Made by a program: the position numbers and the translations under genes. From Thiocystis violacea (GTDB lineage Bacteria > Pseudomonadota > Gammaproteobacteria > Chromatiales > Chromatiaceae), in contig NZ_NRRG01000023.1 in assembly GCF_016583575.1 (NCBI RefSeq), positions 1 through 64,000 on the forward strand: a stretch of DNA of 64,000 nucleotides, given 5' to 3'. This document shows positions 8,904 through 18,261 of the stretch, piece by piece (position 1 is the stretch's first letter; the number at the start of each line of letters is the position of its first letter). The notes beneath the pieces are model-generated. The model did no database searches and was not told the DNA's origin. It saw only the letters and a program-made list of their open reading frames with translations.

Positions 8904-9278
8904 ATGATCTCGGAAACGACGGAAGACGAGAGACGATGTTCCGAACGCCGATCCTGGGAATGCCATGCGCGGCTCTTTCCACTCAGCCTGGAGCCCCGCG
9001 CACCGATGCCGAGCATCCAGGCCGTGATCGCCCGCGACATCAGCGAGGGTGGATTACAGGTCCGTAGCGATCGGCTGTTCGCCATCCGCTCTCGCTTGTT
9101 GGTGGAAATGGAGGCGGTCGAGGTTCCGGAAGGCATTCAGGCGGTTGGATCCGTGGCCTGGATCTCGCCCGCCCCATCCAACAATCAGTGGTGCCTGGGT
9201 ATCGAGTTCTCCGATATCGGAGACATGGCGCTCACCAGCATTCGCAACATCCTGCGTCGGGATCCAGACTCGGACTGA
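8904..9278 (+). CDS. single-domain PilZ protein (c-di-GMP receptor)
   Basis: A 124-residue cytoplasmic protein consisting of one PilZ domain. The c-di-GMP-binding signature is visible: an arginine-rich CSERRSWECHARL segment near the N-terminus (RxxxR type) and DISEGG, matching D/NxSxxG, about 30 residues later. The rest follows the PilZ beta-barrel with GSVAWISPAPSNNQWCLGIEF. AGAGGAAA lies upstream of the ATG. It is a lone gene pointing towards the 3' end of glgA. Many GGDEF/EAL proteins are encoded 40-50 kb to the right, so it is plausibly one of their readouts; its partner is not evident. Confidence 0.85.
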   Translation: MISETTEDERRCSERRSWECHARLFPLSLEPRAPMPSIQAVIARDISEGGLQVRSDRLFAIRSRLLVEMEAVEVPEGIQAVGSVAWISPAPSNNQWCLGIEFSDIGDMALTSIRNILRRDPDSD

Positions 9279-9305
9279 AACCGGTCGGGGATTGCGCCTT
9301 CCCAA

Positions 9306-10775
9306 TCAATGCGCCCGAACATGGGCGTAGATTTCAAGATAGCGACGCGCGGGCTGACGCCAGGAATAGTCGCCCCGCATGCCGTTGATCCGCAGTTGGC
9401 GAAAGTATTCGGGGAAGCGTTTCCAGAGCCCGAACGCGCGGCTCATGGCGCTTTCCAGTCCGTCCTCGGTCGGATCGTCGAAGAGATAGCCATTGCGGGC
9501 CTCGAACGACTTGTCCGAGTAATGGGCATCGAAGACCGTATCCGCCAATCCGCCAACGCGCCGCACGATCGGCACGGTTCCGTATTTCATGGCGATCAGT
9601 TGGGTGAGTCCGCAAGGCTCGTAGAGGCTTGGGATCAGGATCATGTCCGAGCCGGCATAGATCAGGTGCGCCAATGACTCATCGTAGCCCAGCTCGATGC
9701 GACAATTGCGACTCGCGTCCATCGCCCTCCTGAGCCGCTTGAACTGCTCGTCGATCACCGGATCCAGGGCGGATCCCAGAAGCACGAACTGTCCGCCTTC
9801 CGCCAGGGTATGGCGGATGCCATGCTGAACCAGCTCGACGCCCTTCTGACGATCCAGTCGGCTGACCACGGCGATGATCGGTTTGTCGGATGACTCCAGG
9901 CCCATTCGCGAGCGCAGTTCCTTGCGGTTGGCGGCCTTCAGGGGCAGCGAGTTGGGGCCGAAGTTCACCGGGATGAGCGGATCCACCTCCGGGTTCCAAA
10001 CGCTGTCGTCAATGCCATTGAGCACGCCGCCGAACTTGTGACGATGGCTGTGCAGCAGCGGCTGCAAGCCCATTCCCTGCTCGGTGTTCTGAATCTCCCA
10101 GGCATAGCGCGGCGAGACGGTGTTGACGAAATGCGCGTGCACGATGCCGCCTTTCATCAGATTCGCCAGTCCTGGGTCTCCCGGATCCTGCAAGCGCTCG
10201 GGCACCATCAGGCGCGCGGGGTCGAGCCCCACCTGCCCCAGGATGGCGGCCTCCACCCGGCCCTGGTAGCCGACATTGTGCAGGGTGTAGCAGACGCGGG
10301 TGTGTTCCAGGCCACGCGACTGGAACAGCTCGGCGAGCAGGACCGGAATCAGCCCGGTCTGCCAGTCGTTGCAATGCAGGATGTCGGGTCGGCGATCGGC
10401 CTGACAGAGCCATTCGAGCACCGCCCGTGAAAAGAAGGCAAAGCGCTCGGCATCGTCCGGTTCGCCATAGATACAGCCGCGCTCGAAGAACCGATCCTCC
10501 GAGCGCGGATCGATCAGCAGACAGTCGTATCCGTCCAGCGTCCCAGCGAACACGCGGCAATCGAGCAGGCGGTTCTGGAAGGGAACCTTCAGGTCGGCGC
10601 GGATCTCGCGCAACCCCGTCAGGGCCTCGCGCCGGAGAACGTCGTAGCAAGGAAGGATGACCTCGACCCGCTCGCCACCTCGGGCCAGTTCATGGGCCAG
10701 ACCCTGAACGAAATCACCCAGACCACCAGCCTTGGCGATCGGCGCGCACTCGGCGCTCACCATGGCGATATGCAT
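9306..10775 (-). CDS. glgA: glycogen synthase GlgA (ADP-glucose, GT5)
   Basis: Elongates alpha-1,4-glucan chains from ADP-glucose. The 489-residue protein has the two-domain GT-B fold. The N-terminal ADP-glucose-binding loop KAGGLGD is at 15-21. Other family segments are HCNDWQTGLIPV, TLHNVGYQG, GVLNGIDDSVWNPEVD, VVSRLDRQKGVELV, and the C-terminal catalytic region LIPSLYEPCGLTQLIAMKYG with VRRVGGLADTV. The ATG at 10775 is preceded by GGAAGGGGG. It is the last gene of the leftward glgX-GH57-DUF4912-glgA operon, 32 bases after the DUF4912 gene. Its substrate comes from glgC at 4.0 kb. Confidence 0.96.
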   Translation of the reverse strand: MHIAMVSAECAPIAKAGGLGDFVQGLAHELARGGERVEVILPCYDVLRREALTGLREIRADLKVPFQNRLLDCRVFAGTLDGYDCLLIDPRSEDRFFERGCIYGEPDDAERFAFFSRAVLEWLCQADRRPDILHCNDWQTGLIPVLLAELFQSRGLEHTRVCYTLHNVGYQGRVEAAILGQVGLDPARLMVPERLQDPGDPGLANLMKGGIVHAHFVNTVSPRYAWEIQNTEQGMGLQPLLHSHRHKFGGVLNGIDDSVWNPEVDPLIPVNFGPNSLPLKAANRKELRSRMGLESSDKPIIAVVSRLDRQKGVELVQHGIRHTLAEGGQFVLLGSALDPVIDEQFKRLRRAMDASRNCRIELGYDESLAHLIYAGSDMILIPSLYEPCGLTQLIAMKYGTVPIVRRVGGLADTVFDAHYSDKSFEARNGYLFDDPTEDGLESAMSRAFGLWKRFPEYFRQLRINGMRGDYSWRQPARRYLEIYAHVRAH

Positions 10776-10807
10776 ACGCCGGAACCCCCTTCCCTATTTA
10801 TGACGGC

Positions 10808-11959
10808 TCAGTCTTCGCGCTGACTGTTCAGCTCCGGCGGCGGATGTTGCGCCAGGGCGCGTCTCAACAGATCGGGGTCGTCCACTCTCAGCACGAACTG
10901 AAAGCGCCCTCCAGGACCGACGCGATAGCGGTGGCCGAAGAGATCGATCTCGCTGTTGGGGGCCGCCCAACCGAGAATCCGCAGCTCGGCCTCGATCACC
11001 AGATCGTTTCCCGACGCCGGGGGCTTACCATAGCTCAGCACAGGGATCCGGAATGCGGCGACGGTCGCATTCTTCGCCGAGCTTCCATTGAAATCAGACT
11101 CGGCCCGCAAGTTCTGGCCAGGAATCGGACTCGGAGCCGGATCCTGAGCGTCCAGGCCGGACAGAGCGGGCGTCTGTGCGTTCCTATCACCATTCCAGGC
11201 GATCGGCGGCTCGCCGCCCACGATCAGGCTGGAATCCTCCCAGGCCCCCGTCTGGACGCCGTCGCCCGAGCGTGCCTCGTGGGTTTCCCAGGGACCAGCA
11301 GCCGAAGCAATGCCGGTGGACTTCGTCGAGACCGGCGCGGCCCCCCAATCAAAGGGGATGGATTGAGCCGGCTGATCGGCGACGCCTGACTCCAAGCCTG
11401 CCGGATCGCTTCGCGCTCCAAACCCGATGCCGTCGAGACCGAGCCCCCTGGCATGCTGGAGCCGGTTGGAGCGCGCCAGCAGTAACCAGCCACCCTCCCC
11501 GTTGACCAGGCCCAACTCGGCCTCGAAGCGCGAATAGTCGTCACCGATTCCGAACGAGAGGTCGCCGTGCCCGCCGATCCCGGACGGACGAAGCCGCGTC
11601 TCCTGGGCCAGTTCACCCCCGCCGTCATAGCGAAATCTGGTCAGACGCAGCACCGCCTCGGGACGCCCGTCCTCGACGGGGAATCCGGCCCCATGGCTCA
11701 CGACGTCGTTCGCGCGCAGGCTCCAACTCACCCGGAGTTCTCCAGGCGCCCCAGGGTAGAGCACGAGACGGGTGCCATCGGCCGCGAGCGGGAATATCGG
11801 GGCAAGAGGGGATTCGGGAACCGCCAGATCCGGCGTGACCTCGCCCCCCGTCTTCCTGTCGGAGATTGGATCGGCGGGATCAGGCCCAGCCTCGATGCCA
11901 TCCGTCATCGGACTCTCCGAGGCGCCATCGAAACGCTCCGCGTCGCTGGTGATAGTCAA
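10808..11959 (-). CDS. DUF4912-like protein in the glycogen operon
   Basis: A 383-residue soluble protein of unknown function. A low-complexity N-terminus rich in Asp, Pro and Glu (to about residue 60) precedes a domain with LVLYPGAPGELRVSWSL and ELGLVNGEGGWLLLARSN. A Pro/Ser/Gly-rich linker follows. A C-terminal segment with LRILGWAAPNSEIDLFGHRYRVGPGG-type strands recalls the carbohydrate-binding-like end of DUF4912 proteins, often found beside GH57 genes. The assignment rests on motif memory. The start is uncertain: the longest frame begins with TTG at 11959 after GGGGGA; the first ATG is at 11908. It lies between GH57 (40 bases upstream) and glgA (32 bases downstream), so a role in alpha-glucan handling is inferred from position. 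Confidence 0.6.
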   Translation of the reverse strand: MTITSDAERFDGASESPMTDGIEAGPDPADPISDRKTGGEVTPDLAVPESPLAPIFPLAADGTRLVLYPGAPGELRVSWSLRANDVVSHGAGFPVEDGRPEAVLRLTRFRYDGGGELAQETRLRPSGIGGHGDLSFGIGDDYSRFEAELGLVNGEGGWLLLARSNRLQHARGLGLDGIGFGARSDPAGLESGVADQPAQSIPFDWGAAPVSTKSTGIASAAGPWETHEARSGDGVQTGAWEDSSLIVGGEPPIAWNGDRNAQTPALSGLDAQDPAPSPIPGQNLRAESDFNGSSAKNATVAAFRIPVLSYGKPPASGNDLVIEAELRILGWAAPNSEIDLFGHRYRVGPGGRFQFVLRVDDPDLLRRALAQHPPPELNSQRED

Positions 11960-11998
11960 ATCCCCCGAATGGACAAGGCGGCCAGCTCCTAATCCGAA

Positions 11999-13285
11999 TC
12001 AGTCGCCCGATCCGGCCGAGGGTTCGGCTGGATCGGATTCGGCGTCACCGACCGCCGTCTCCGCGAGCACGCTCGTGAATGGATGGGCGGCGCGACTGGA
12101 GTCGCCGGCACGAACGACCTCCTCGGCTTCATCCAGGGCACCCTTGGCCGGCCGGGTCCGGGCATAGAGGTGCGGGATCCAGGCATCGCCCCAGAACAGA
12201 AAACAGCTCGTCTCCGCCTCGAGAATCTGCTGGCGGGCACGCACCATCGGCTCGCCGGCGACACGATAGATATCGGGGTGGTCACGACAGATGCGCCAGT
12301 AGCGATCGCTCAGACTCCGCACCTCGGCGACCGCCTGGCGCTGGGATTGGGAGCCAGACCACTGCGAGAGATCCTCGCCCGAGGTCGATCCCACGTTCCA
12401 GGCGCCGGTCTGGACCCTGGCGCGGGCCAATGGCCGCGTCTGGGCAAGATAGGCACCCAGGGTCACCGGGGTGATCGGATAGCCACCGCTTCGGCATTGG
12501 TCCATGTAAGGGGTAAAGAAATGGCCGAAGAACCCGGCGGGCTCGTGGATCTGTCTGAACCAGCCGCCATTCTCGCCATCCGACCAGGTGGTGATGAGTC
12601 GCGCCTCGTCCGGCCGGGGCGAGACCGAGGCCCGCCAGGAGACCTCGTCCTGGAACCAGCGGGGATTCAGCCCGCTCTCCTGGGCATTGGAGACATCCCG
12701 ATCGCGCGGCACGACCGTGATGCAGACCCCATCGTGACAGGCGATATAGGGTCTGAAGATGTCGTTGAGACCGTCTTCCGGACGCACATGCACCCCATCG
12801 ACCACCACATAGTCGTAGCCGGCCTGGGCCAGGGCTGGAATCATCTCCATCGAAAAGGCCATCTCGGGCGGCCAGAAGCCGCGCGGGCTACGCCCGAACA
12901 CGCGCTCCATCATGGCGCGCCCGCGTTCGAGCTGCTCCAGCCAATCGGCGCGTGGGATCAGGGGGAAAATCGGATGATAGTAGCCCATCCCGATCAGCTC
13001 GATGTTGTCGGCCTCCCGGTAGCGCGCGAGCATGTCCGGGATGTCGACGATGTGCCGATAACGATCGACGATATCGGGATCCAGGAACTGTTCGAGCAGG
13101 ACGCCAGAGAAGCCCACATGCAGTCGGGCGACATCCTTGTATTGCTCGGCATAGCGCACGGTCCGCTCATAGCAGCGAACGATTTCCTCCGCCTCCCATG
13201 GATTGATCTCGATCAGGAGACGCAGATTGCCCGGAGGCTGATGCATGTGCAGCCCGAGCGCATGAAAAAGCTTTCTCTGTGCCAT
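11999..13285 (-). CDS. GH57 glycoside hydrolase (alpha-amylase or glucanotransferase type)
   Basis: A 428-residue family GH57 enzyme acting on alpha-glucans by the retaining mechanism. Conserved regions are in order: HMHQP at 13-17, GYYHPIFPLI near 101-110, FWPPEMAF with the presumed nucleophile Glu141, and TTWSDGENGG with the acid/base Asp236. The remaining C-terminus is helical with an acidic, low-complexity tail. Substrate and product (hydrolysis, transfer or branching) cannot be read from sequence; no glgB is in this window. The ATG at 13285 with GAGG upstream is preferred over a start 10 codons earlier. It sits between glgX and the DUF4912 gene in the leftward glycogen operon. Confidence 0.9.
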   Translation of the reverse strand: MAQRKLFHALGLHMHQPPGNLRLLIEINPWEAEEIVRCYERTVRYAEQYKDVARLHVGFSGVLLEQFLDPDIVDRYRHIVDIPDMLARYREADNIELIGMGYYHPIFPLIPRADWLEQLERGRAMMERVFGRSPRGFWPPEMAFSMEMIPALAQAGYDYVVVDGVHVRPEDGLNDIFRPYIACHDGVCITVVPRDRDVSNAQESGLNPRWFQDEVSWRASVSPRPDEARLITTWSDGENGGWFRQIHEPAGFFGHFFTPYMDQCRSGGYPITPVTLGAYLAQTRPLARARVQTGAWNVGSTSGEDLSQWSGSQSQRQAVAEVRSLSDRYWRICRDHPDIYRVAGEPMVRARQQILEAETSCFLFWGDAWIPHLYARTRPAKGALDEAEEVVRAGDSSRAAHPFTSVLAETAVGDAESDPAEPSAGSGD

Positions 13286-13403
13286 GAGTCCTCGCAATGA
13301 CCGCGGGCGCCGCACGCCTGACCCCGCGATGCGGCGAACTCGCCTACCGCATCACATTAAACAATGGAACTTCCACGGTCAAAGCCCTGGGATCAGGATT
13401 TCG

Positions 13404-15500
13404 TCACGCCCGACGGCCTTCCACCACCAGAATACTCCGGGAACGCACCAGATGGCGCCTTTCCTCCACCCGGAGCTGGTCGGCCGGCGCGACCACATCG
13501 GTCGGCGAGGCCCGGCCGGTATCCAGGGCGAGATACCAATGGTTCCAGGTGAAGTCGGGCAGCTCGAAGTCACGGGCGCGATCGCTCATGTTGATCATCG
13601 CATGCAGGAGACCCTCATCCGGGCCGGCTGGCGCGAGCGTGAAGGCCAGCATCTGGTTGCGAGGATCGTCCCAGGCCGGCTCGTTCAGCTCCACGCCATG
13701 CCAGGTGACGTCCGGTAGATCCGAGCCCTGGCTCAATTGGCCGGAGAGGAAATGCCGACGCCGCAGGCTGGGATGGCGCTTGCGCAGCGCGATCAATTCG
13801 CGGACGAAACGCAGCATCTGGGCGTTGCGCTCCAGCAGGGACCAGTCGAGCCAGCCGAGCGGATTGTCCTGACACCAGACGTTGTTGTTGCCCTTCTGGG
13901 TCCGCAGCAGCTCGTCGCCGGCCAGCAGCATGGGGATCCCCTGGCTCAGGAAAAGCAGGGTCAGCAGGTTCTTGGCCTGACGGCGGCGCAGCGCGAGGAT
14001 CTCGGGATCCTCGGTCTCGCCCTCGACCCCGCCGTTCCAGCTCAGATTGTCGTTGGTTCCGTCGCGGTTGGCCTCGCGATTGGCGAGATTGTGCTTGCGG
14101 TTGTAGGACACCAGATCCCAGAGGGTAAAACCGTCATGACAGGTCACGAAATTGACGCTATTGATCGGTTTGCGCAGATTGGCCTCGTAGAGGTCGCTGC
14201 TCCCGGACAGACGGGTCGCCAGCTCCGGCACCAGGCCATGATCGCCCCGGACGAACCGCCGGATGCTGTCGCGGTAGCGTCCGTTCCACTCCATCCAGCG
14301 ATAGCCGGGAAAGGTGCCGACCTGATAGAGACCCGCGGCATCCCAGGCCTCGGCGATGATGCGCGAGGCCGCCAGTGTGTCGGACAGCTCGATCTCCCAG
14401 AGCACCGGCGGGTTGGCCATGGGCCGGCCGTCGGCGTCGCGCGCCATGGCGCTGGCGAGATCGAAACGGAAGCCGTCCACATGCATCTCACGCACCCAGT
14501 ACTCCAGGGCGTCCAGGATGAAATGCGTCACCAGCGGGTGGTTGGCGTTGACCGTGTTGCCGCAGCCGGTGAAGTCCAGATAGATCCCCTTGTCGAGACC
14601 GTCCAGACAGTAAAAGGTCTCGTTGCCGAAGCCCTTGAAGGTCATGGTGGGTCCGCTGGCGCCGCCCTCGCTGGTGTGGTTGAACACCACGTCCAGGATG
14701 ACCCCGATGCCGGCCCGGTGCAGCGCCTTGACCATGTCCCGGAACTCGCGCCGATGCGTGCCCTCCTCCGGGGTGACGCAGAACCCCGGATGCGGCGAGA
14801 AGAAACCGTAGCTGCTGTAGCCCCAGTAGTTGCGCAATCCGGACTCCCAGACCTGTTCCGGGACGTCCTGCTCGTCGAAGGCCATGATCGGCATCAGCTC
14901 GACATGGGTGATGCCCAGGTCTTGCAGATAGGGGATCTTCTCGATCAACCCCAGGAAGGTTCCAGGGTGTCGCACGCCCGAACTGGGGTGTCGGGTGAAA
15001 CCACCCACATGCAGCTCATAGACGACCGTCTGCTCCGTGGGCAGGCGCAGGGGGGTGTCGCCTTCCCAGTCATACTCCTCGGCCAGCACGATGGCGCGCG
15101 GTGAGTCGTGCGGCTGTACGCCCTCGCGCAGGCGACGCCAGCGGTTCCAGTCGCCGACATTGACCGCCCGCGCCCAGGGATCGACCAGCTCGATACCCGA
15201 GTCGAAACGCCAGCCATGCAGGTGCGGATCGTGCGGGCCATCCATGCGCCAGGTGTAATGCGTGCCCGGCGGCAGATCCTCGATCAGGACGTGCCAGGAG
15301 AAGAAGGTGTGATTGGTACGCGGATCCAGACGAATGATCTGAAAGGGCTCGGGACTCGTGGCCCCCGCGTAGAGCAACAGCTCGGCCGCCGTGGCGTGAC
15401 GGCTGAAGACGGAAAAATTGACGCCATCGTCCTCGACCGTCGCCCCCGGAGGATAGCGCCGGCCAGGCAGGACTCGATAAGGACCATGGGAAGCAGACAT
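13404..15500 (-). CDS. glgX: glycogen debranching enzyme GlgX (GH13)
   Basis: Hydrolyses alpha-1,6 branches of phosphorylase-limited glycogen. The 698-residue protein begins with a CBM48 domain (about 15-110: VNFSVFSRHATAAELLLY and the TRTNHTFFSW region) and continues with the GH13 barrel. Catalytic residues are visible: VDGFRFDLAS (nucleophile Asp347), IIAEAWD (acid/base Glu384) and FVTCHDGFT (Asp456). LDVVFNHT and NRDGTNDN-type loops are typical of GlgX/isoamylase. It is the first gene of a leftward operon, with 118 bases between it and the GH57 gene. The ATG at 15500 follows a weak TGAGG site. Confidence 0.95.
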   Translation of the reverse strand: MSASHGPYRVLPGRRYPPGATVEDDGVNFSVFSRHATAAELLLYAGATSPEPFQIIRLDPRTNHTFFSWHVLIEDLPPGTHYTWRMDGPHDPHLHGWRFDSGIELVDPWARAVNVGDWNRWRRLREGVQPHDSPRAIVLAEEYDWEGDTPLRLPTEQTVVYELHVGGFTRHPSSGVRHPGTFLGLIEKIPYLQDLGITHVELMPIMAFDEQDVPEQVWESGLRNYWGYSSYGFFSPHPGFCVTPEEGTHRREFRDMVKALHRAGIGVILDVVFNHTSEGGASGPTMTFKGFGNETFYCLDGLDKGIYLDFTGCGNTVNANHPLVTHFILDALEYWVREMHVDGFRFDLASAMARDADGRPMANPPVLWEIELSDTLAASRIIAEAWDAAGLYQVGTFPGYRWMEWNGRYRDSIRRFVRGDHGLVPELATRLSGSSDLYEANLRKPINSVNFVTCHDGFTLWDLVSYNRKHNLANREANRDGTNDNLSWNGGVEGETEDPEILALRRRQAKNLLTLLFLSQGIPMLLAGDELLRTQKGNNNVWCQDNPLGWLDWSLLERNAQMLRFVRELIALRKRHPSLRRRHFLSGQLSQGSDLPDVTWHGVELNEPAWDDPRNQMLAFTLAPAGPDEGLLHAMINMSDRARDFELPDFTWNHWYLALDTGRASPTDVVAPADQLRVEERRHLVRSRSILVVEGRRA

Positions 15501-15769
15501 AAGGAAGGCGCCTCAGGGAAACGGGTTCACTTAGGTGAAATGGTCCAACAGAGGTAATCAGCGGACACGCGAGGACTATGGAAGTCGAAATATGGGGGTC
15601 GGATCCGACTGATTTCGATCATAACACGCGATTCATGAGCGACATGTGCTCGAACGCCCAAGTCTCGATGCGAATCGGGGCACTTCCGAAGGAAGCGCCG
15701 GCTTTCAGCGGTTGAACGGCAAGCGATCAGGCCAGTGCGGGGCGATGGCGGCGCTCCACGACCACGAGG

Positions 15770-16912
15770 TCACGGGTGACGCATCTCGGCGTCCATCCAG
15801 CGCCAGGCGACGAACAGCCCCAGCGCTGCCGACACCGAGCCAACCCCAAAGGTGATCAGTGGTCCGGATCCCGCCCAGAGGACACCGCCGATCAGGCTTC
15901 CGGCCGCCCCACCGGCGCCGAAGCTCAGGCTGTTGTAGAGGGCCTGACCGCGCCCCTGGGTACGACCGGAAAAGACCTGATGGACCAGATGGATCGCCGA
16001 GGCGTGAAAGGTTCCGAAGGTCGCGGCGTGGAGTATCTGGGCGACCAGTTGGACCGCCAGGATATCCACGAAGGCACCGATCGCCAGCCAGCGCGCCACG
16101 GCCAAGGCCAGGCTCCAGAGCAGGACGCGACGCGCGCCGAAGCGTTCAAGCAGTCGGGGCATCACCAGGAATACCAGCACCTCGGCGATGACGCCCAGCG
16201 CCCAGAGCCAGCCGACCTCGGCGCTGGAATAACCCGCCGATTCCAGATGAATCGAATAGAAGGCGTAATAGATGCCATGGCTCAATTGCATCAGGAAGCA
16301 GGCGCCGAAGAAGGCCAGAACACTGGGTCGCCGCAACAACAGACGCAGCGAGACATCGACCCGAGATCCAGAATCCGGCGCGCTGTCGGGGATGAGGAAG
16401 GCGGTCAGGCAGATTCCCAGGGTGAGCGACAGGATCCAGAGCGGCACGATGGCGAGCGAGTCGCGTTCCAACAGGAGACCGAGCGCGACTACCACCAGAA
16501 CGAAGCCCACCGACCCCCAGAGACGCACCAGGGCATAGCGGGTCGGGCGCTCGCGGAGGTGGTTGAAGGTCACGGCCTCCATCTGGGGCAGCGAGGCGTT
16601 CCAGAAGAAGCTGAACAACAGCAGGGCCAGCGCCATGCTCCAGAAGCCATCCGCGACGAAGACGGTGGCGAAACCGAACACCGAGAGCAAGGCCCCCAGC
16701 CGCACCACTTGCATGCGATGACCAGTGCGGTCGACGATGTGGCCCCACACCATCGGCGCCACCACTTTGGTCGCCGAGAGAATCGCCATCAACAGACCGA
16801 TGGCCAGGGCATCGAACCCCTCGCCCTGGAGATAAAGCCCCCAATAGGGTACGAGCGCCCCGAGCGAGGCGAAATAGAAGAAGTAATAGCTCGAAAGCCG
16901 CCAGTAGGGCAT
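15770..16912 (-). CDS. MFS transporter, HcaT-like (3-phenylpropionate permease family)
   Basis: A 380-residue inner-membrane protein with about 12 predicted helices. The start MPYWRLSSYYFFYFASLGALVPYWGLYL and the loop GHIVDRTGHRMQVVRLG match the MFS_1-like group named after HcaT. ALVRLWGSVGFV in helix 5 is characteristic. Substrates of most members are unknown, so aromatic acid transport should not be assumed. It follows aroC on the same strand, with 246 bases between them that contain heptanucleotide repeats. The 269 bases between it and glgX hold no gene I can recognise. Confidence 0.85.
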   Translation of the reverse strand: MPYWRLSSYYFFYFASLGALVPYWGLYLQGEGFDALAIGLLMAILSATKVVAPMVWGHIVDRTGHRMQVVRLGALLSVFGFATVFVADGFWSMALALLLFSFFWNASLPQMEAVTFNHLRERPTRYALVRLWGSVGFVLVVVALGLLLERDSLAIVPLWILSLTLGICLTAFLIPDSAPDSGSRVDVSLRLLLRRPSVLAFFGACFLMQLSHGIYYAFYSIHLESAGYSSAEVGWLWALGVIAEVLVFLVMPRLLERFGARRVLLWSLALAVARWLAIGAFVDILAVQLVAQILHAATFGTFHASAIHLVHQVFSGRTQGRGQALYNSLSFGAGGAAGSLIGGVLWAGSGPLITFGVGSVSAALGLFVAWRWMDAEMRHP

Positions 16913-16961
16913 CGGGGCGCGGGGCTCGCGTTGAGTGATCGGAAGGCCCCGATGGTCGGGT

Positions 16962-16975
16962 GTCAGTTGTCAGTT
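16962..16975 (+). repeat. two inverted copies of the AACTGAC heptamer
   Basis: Two perfect GTCAGTT units followed by a degenerate third unit (to 16980). They are the reverse complement of the tandem array 120 bases to the right, so the two blocks can pair into a stem with a loop of roughly 118 bases. The site is upstream of the MFS start. Confidence 0.9.
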
Positions 16976-17093
16976 TTCAGTATCGAAGGTTCAGACCAAG
17001 TCTCCCAGACTAGGATCAGGCCGCCGCCTGTCGAGGGCCTAATCCTTTCGCGAATTGGTCGCACGCCAGCCCCGACGCCGTCACAATCCCGCA

Positions 17094-17153
17094 AACTGAC
17101 AACTGACAACTGACAACTGACAACTGACAACTGACAACTGACAACTGACAACT
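17094..17153 (+). repeat. heptanucleotide tandem repeat (AACTGAC), eight copies
   Basis: Eight perfect AACTGAC units (17094-17149) plus four bases of a ninth, ending 5 bases before the aroC stop. A second array of the same unit lies at 45257-45310. Short heptamer repeats of this kind are well known from cyanobacteria and occur in other genomes. Copy number is expected to vary by slippage. There are no spacers, so it is not a CRISPR. Confidence 0.97.
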
Positions 17154-17158
17154 CGCCC

Positions 17159-18259
17159 CTAACCGCGAACCGCCGGAATCGCGGGGGTCGGTGGCCTGAC
17201 ATCGGCGTTCTGTCCCCGCTGGCGTAGAAGATGATCCATGAGCACCAGCGCCAGCATGGCTTCGGCGATCGGGGTGGCGCGGATGCCGACACAGGGATCG
17301 TGGCGCCCCTTGGTGATCACCTCGGTCGCGCTTCCATCGCTGCCGATCGTGCGTCCCGGCAGGCGGATGCTGGAGGTTGGTTTGAGGGCGAGGCGTGCCA
17401 CCACGTCCTGTCCGGAGGAGATCCCGCCGAGAATGCCGCCGGCGTGATTGGAGAGAAAGCCGTCGGGCGTCATCTCGTCGCGGTGTTCCGTGCCCTTTTG
17501 CTCGACGCAGCCAAACCCGGCGCCGATTTCGACACCCTTCACCGCGTTGATGCTCATCAGGGCGTGGGCGATGTCGGCATCGAGCCGGTCGAAGATGGGC
17601 TCGCCGAGACCGGTCGGAACCCCCGAGGCCACCACCGTCACGGCCGCCCCGATCGAATTCCCCTCCTTGCGCAGCTCGTCCATGTAGGTCTCGAGATCCA
17701 CGACGGTCTCGACGCAAGGCCAGAAGAAGGGATTGCGCTCGACCTGATCCCAGTCGAATCCGCGTGGACGGATGGGGCCGAGTTGCGAGAGATAGCCGCG
17801 CACCCGGACCCCGTGGCGCTCCGCCAGGTACTTCTTGGCGATGCCACCGGCCGCGACGCGGATGGCGGTCTCGCGCGCGGAGGAGCGTCCCCCGCCCCGA
17901 TGGTCGCGGACGCCGTATTTCTGTTCGTAGCTGTAGTCGGCGTGGCCGGGACGATAACGGCTCGCGATCTCGGAATAGTCCCTGGAACGTTGATCCTCGT
18001 TGCGGATCAGCAGGCCGATGGGCGTGCCCGTGGTCCGCCCCTCGAACACCCCGGAGAGGATTTCAACCGTGTCCGACTCCCGACGCTGGGTCGTGTGACG
18101 CGACTGCCCCGGCTTGCGCCGATCCAGATCCCGCTGCAGGTCGGCGGCCGTGAGCGCGAGCCCCGGCGGACAGCCGTCGACGATACCGCCGATGGCCGGG
18201 CCATGACTCTCGCCGAAACTGGTGACGACGAAGCTCTTGCCAAAGCTATTGCCGGACAT
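17159..18259 (-). CDS. aroC: chorismate synthase AroC
   Basis: Last step of the shikimate pathway: 5-enolpyruvylshikimate-3-phosphate to chorismate, with reduced FMN as cofactor. The 366-residue protein has the three family signatures: TSFGESHG at 13-20, the [18 protein letters not shown] loop followed by [14 protein letters not shown], and [14 protein letters not shown]. Near the C-terminus are [14 protein letters not shown] and [12 protein letters not shown]. Its start is 2 bases after the tolC stop. Just beyond its stop lies the heptamer array. Confidence 0.97.
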   Translation of the reverse strand: MSGNSFGKSFVVTSFGESHGPAIGGIVDGCPPGLALTAADLQRDLDRRKPGQSRHTTQRRESDTVEILSGVFEGRTTGTPIGLLIRNEDQRSRDYSEIASRYRPGHADYSYEQKYGVRDHRGGGRSSARETAIRVAAGGIAKKYLAERHGVRVRGYLSQLGPIRPRGFDWDQVERNPFFWPCVETVVDLETYMDELRKEGNSIGAAVTVVASGVPTGLGEPIFDRLDADIAHALMSINAVKGVEIGAGFGCVEQKGTEHRDEMTPDGFLSNHAGGILGGISSGQDVVARLALKPTSSIRLPGRTIGSDGSATEVITKGRHDPCVGIRATPIAEAMLALVLMDHLLRQRGQNADVRPPTPAIPAVRG

Positions 18260-18261
18260 CG

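Noticed and set aside
12083-15104. Two long rightward frames (about 405 and 455 codons)
   Set aside because: Antisense shadows of the GH57 and glgX genes, whose catalytic motifs are intact.
15501-15769. Small rightward frame near 15646-15855
   Set aside because: No ribosome-binding site, low-complexity translation, and it runs antisense into the MFS gene.
17094-17153. Possible CRISPR array
   Set aside because: The units are 7 bases long and contiguous, with no spacers and no cas genes.
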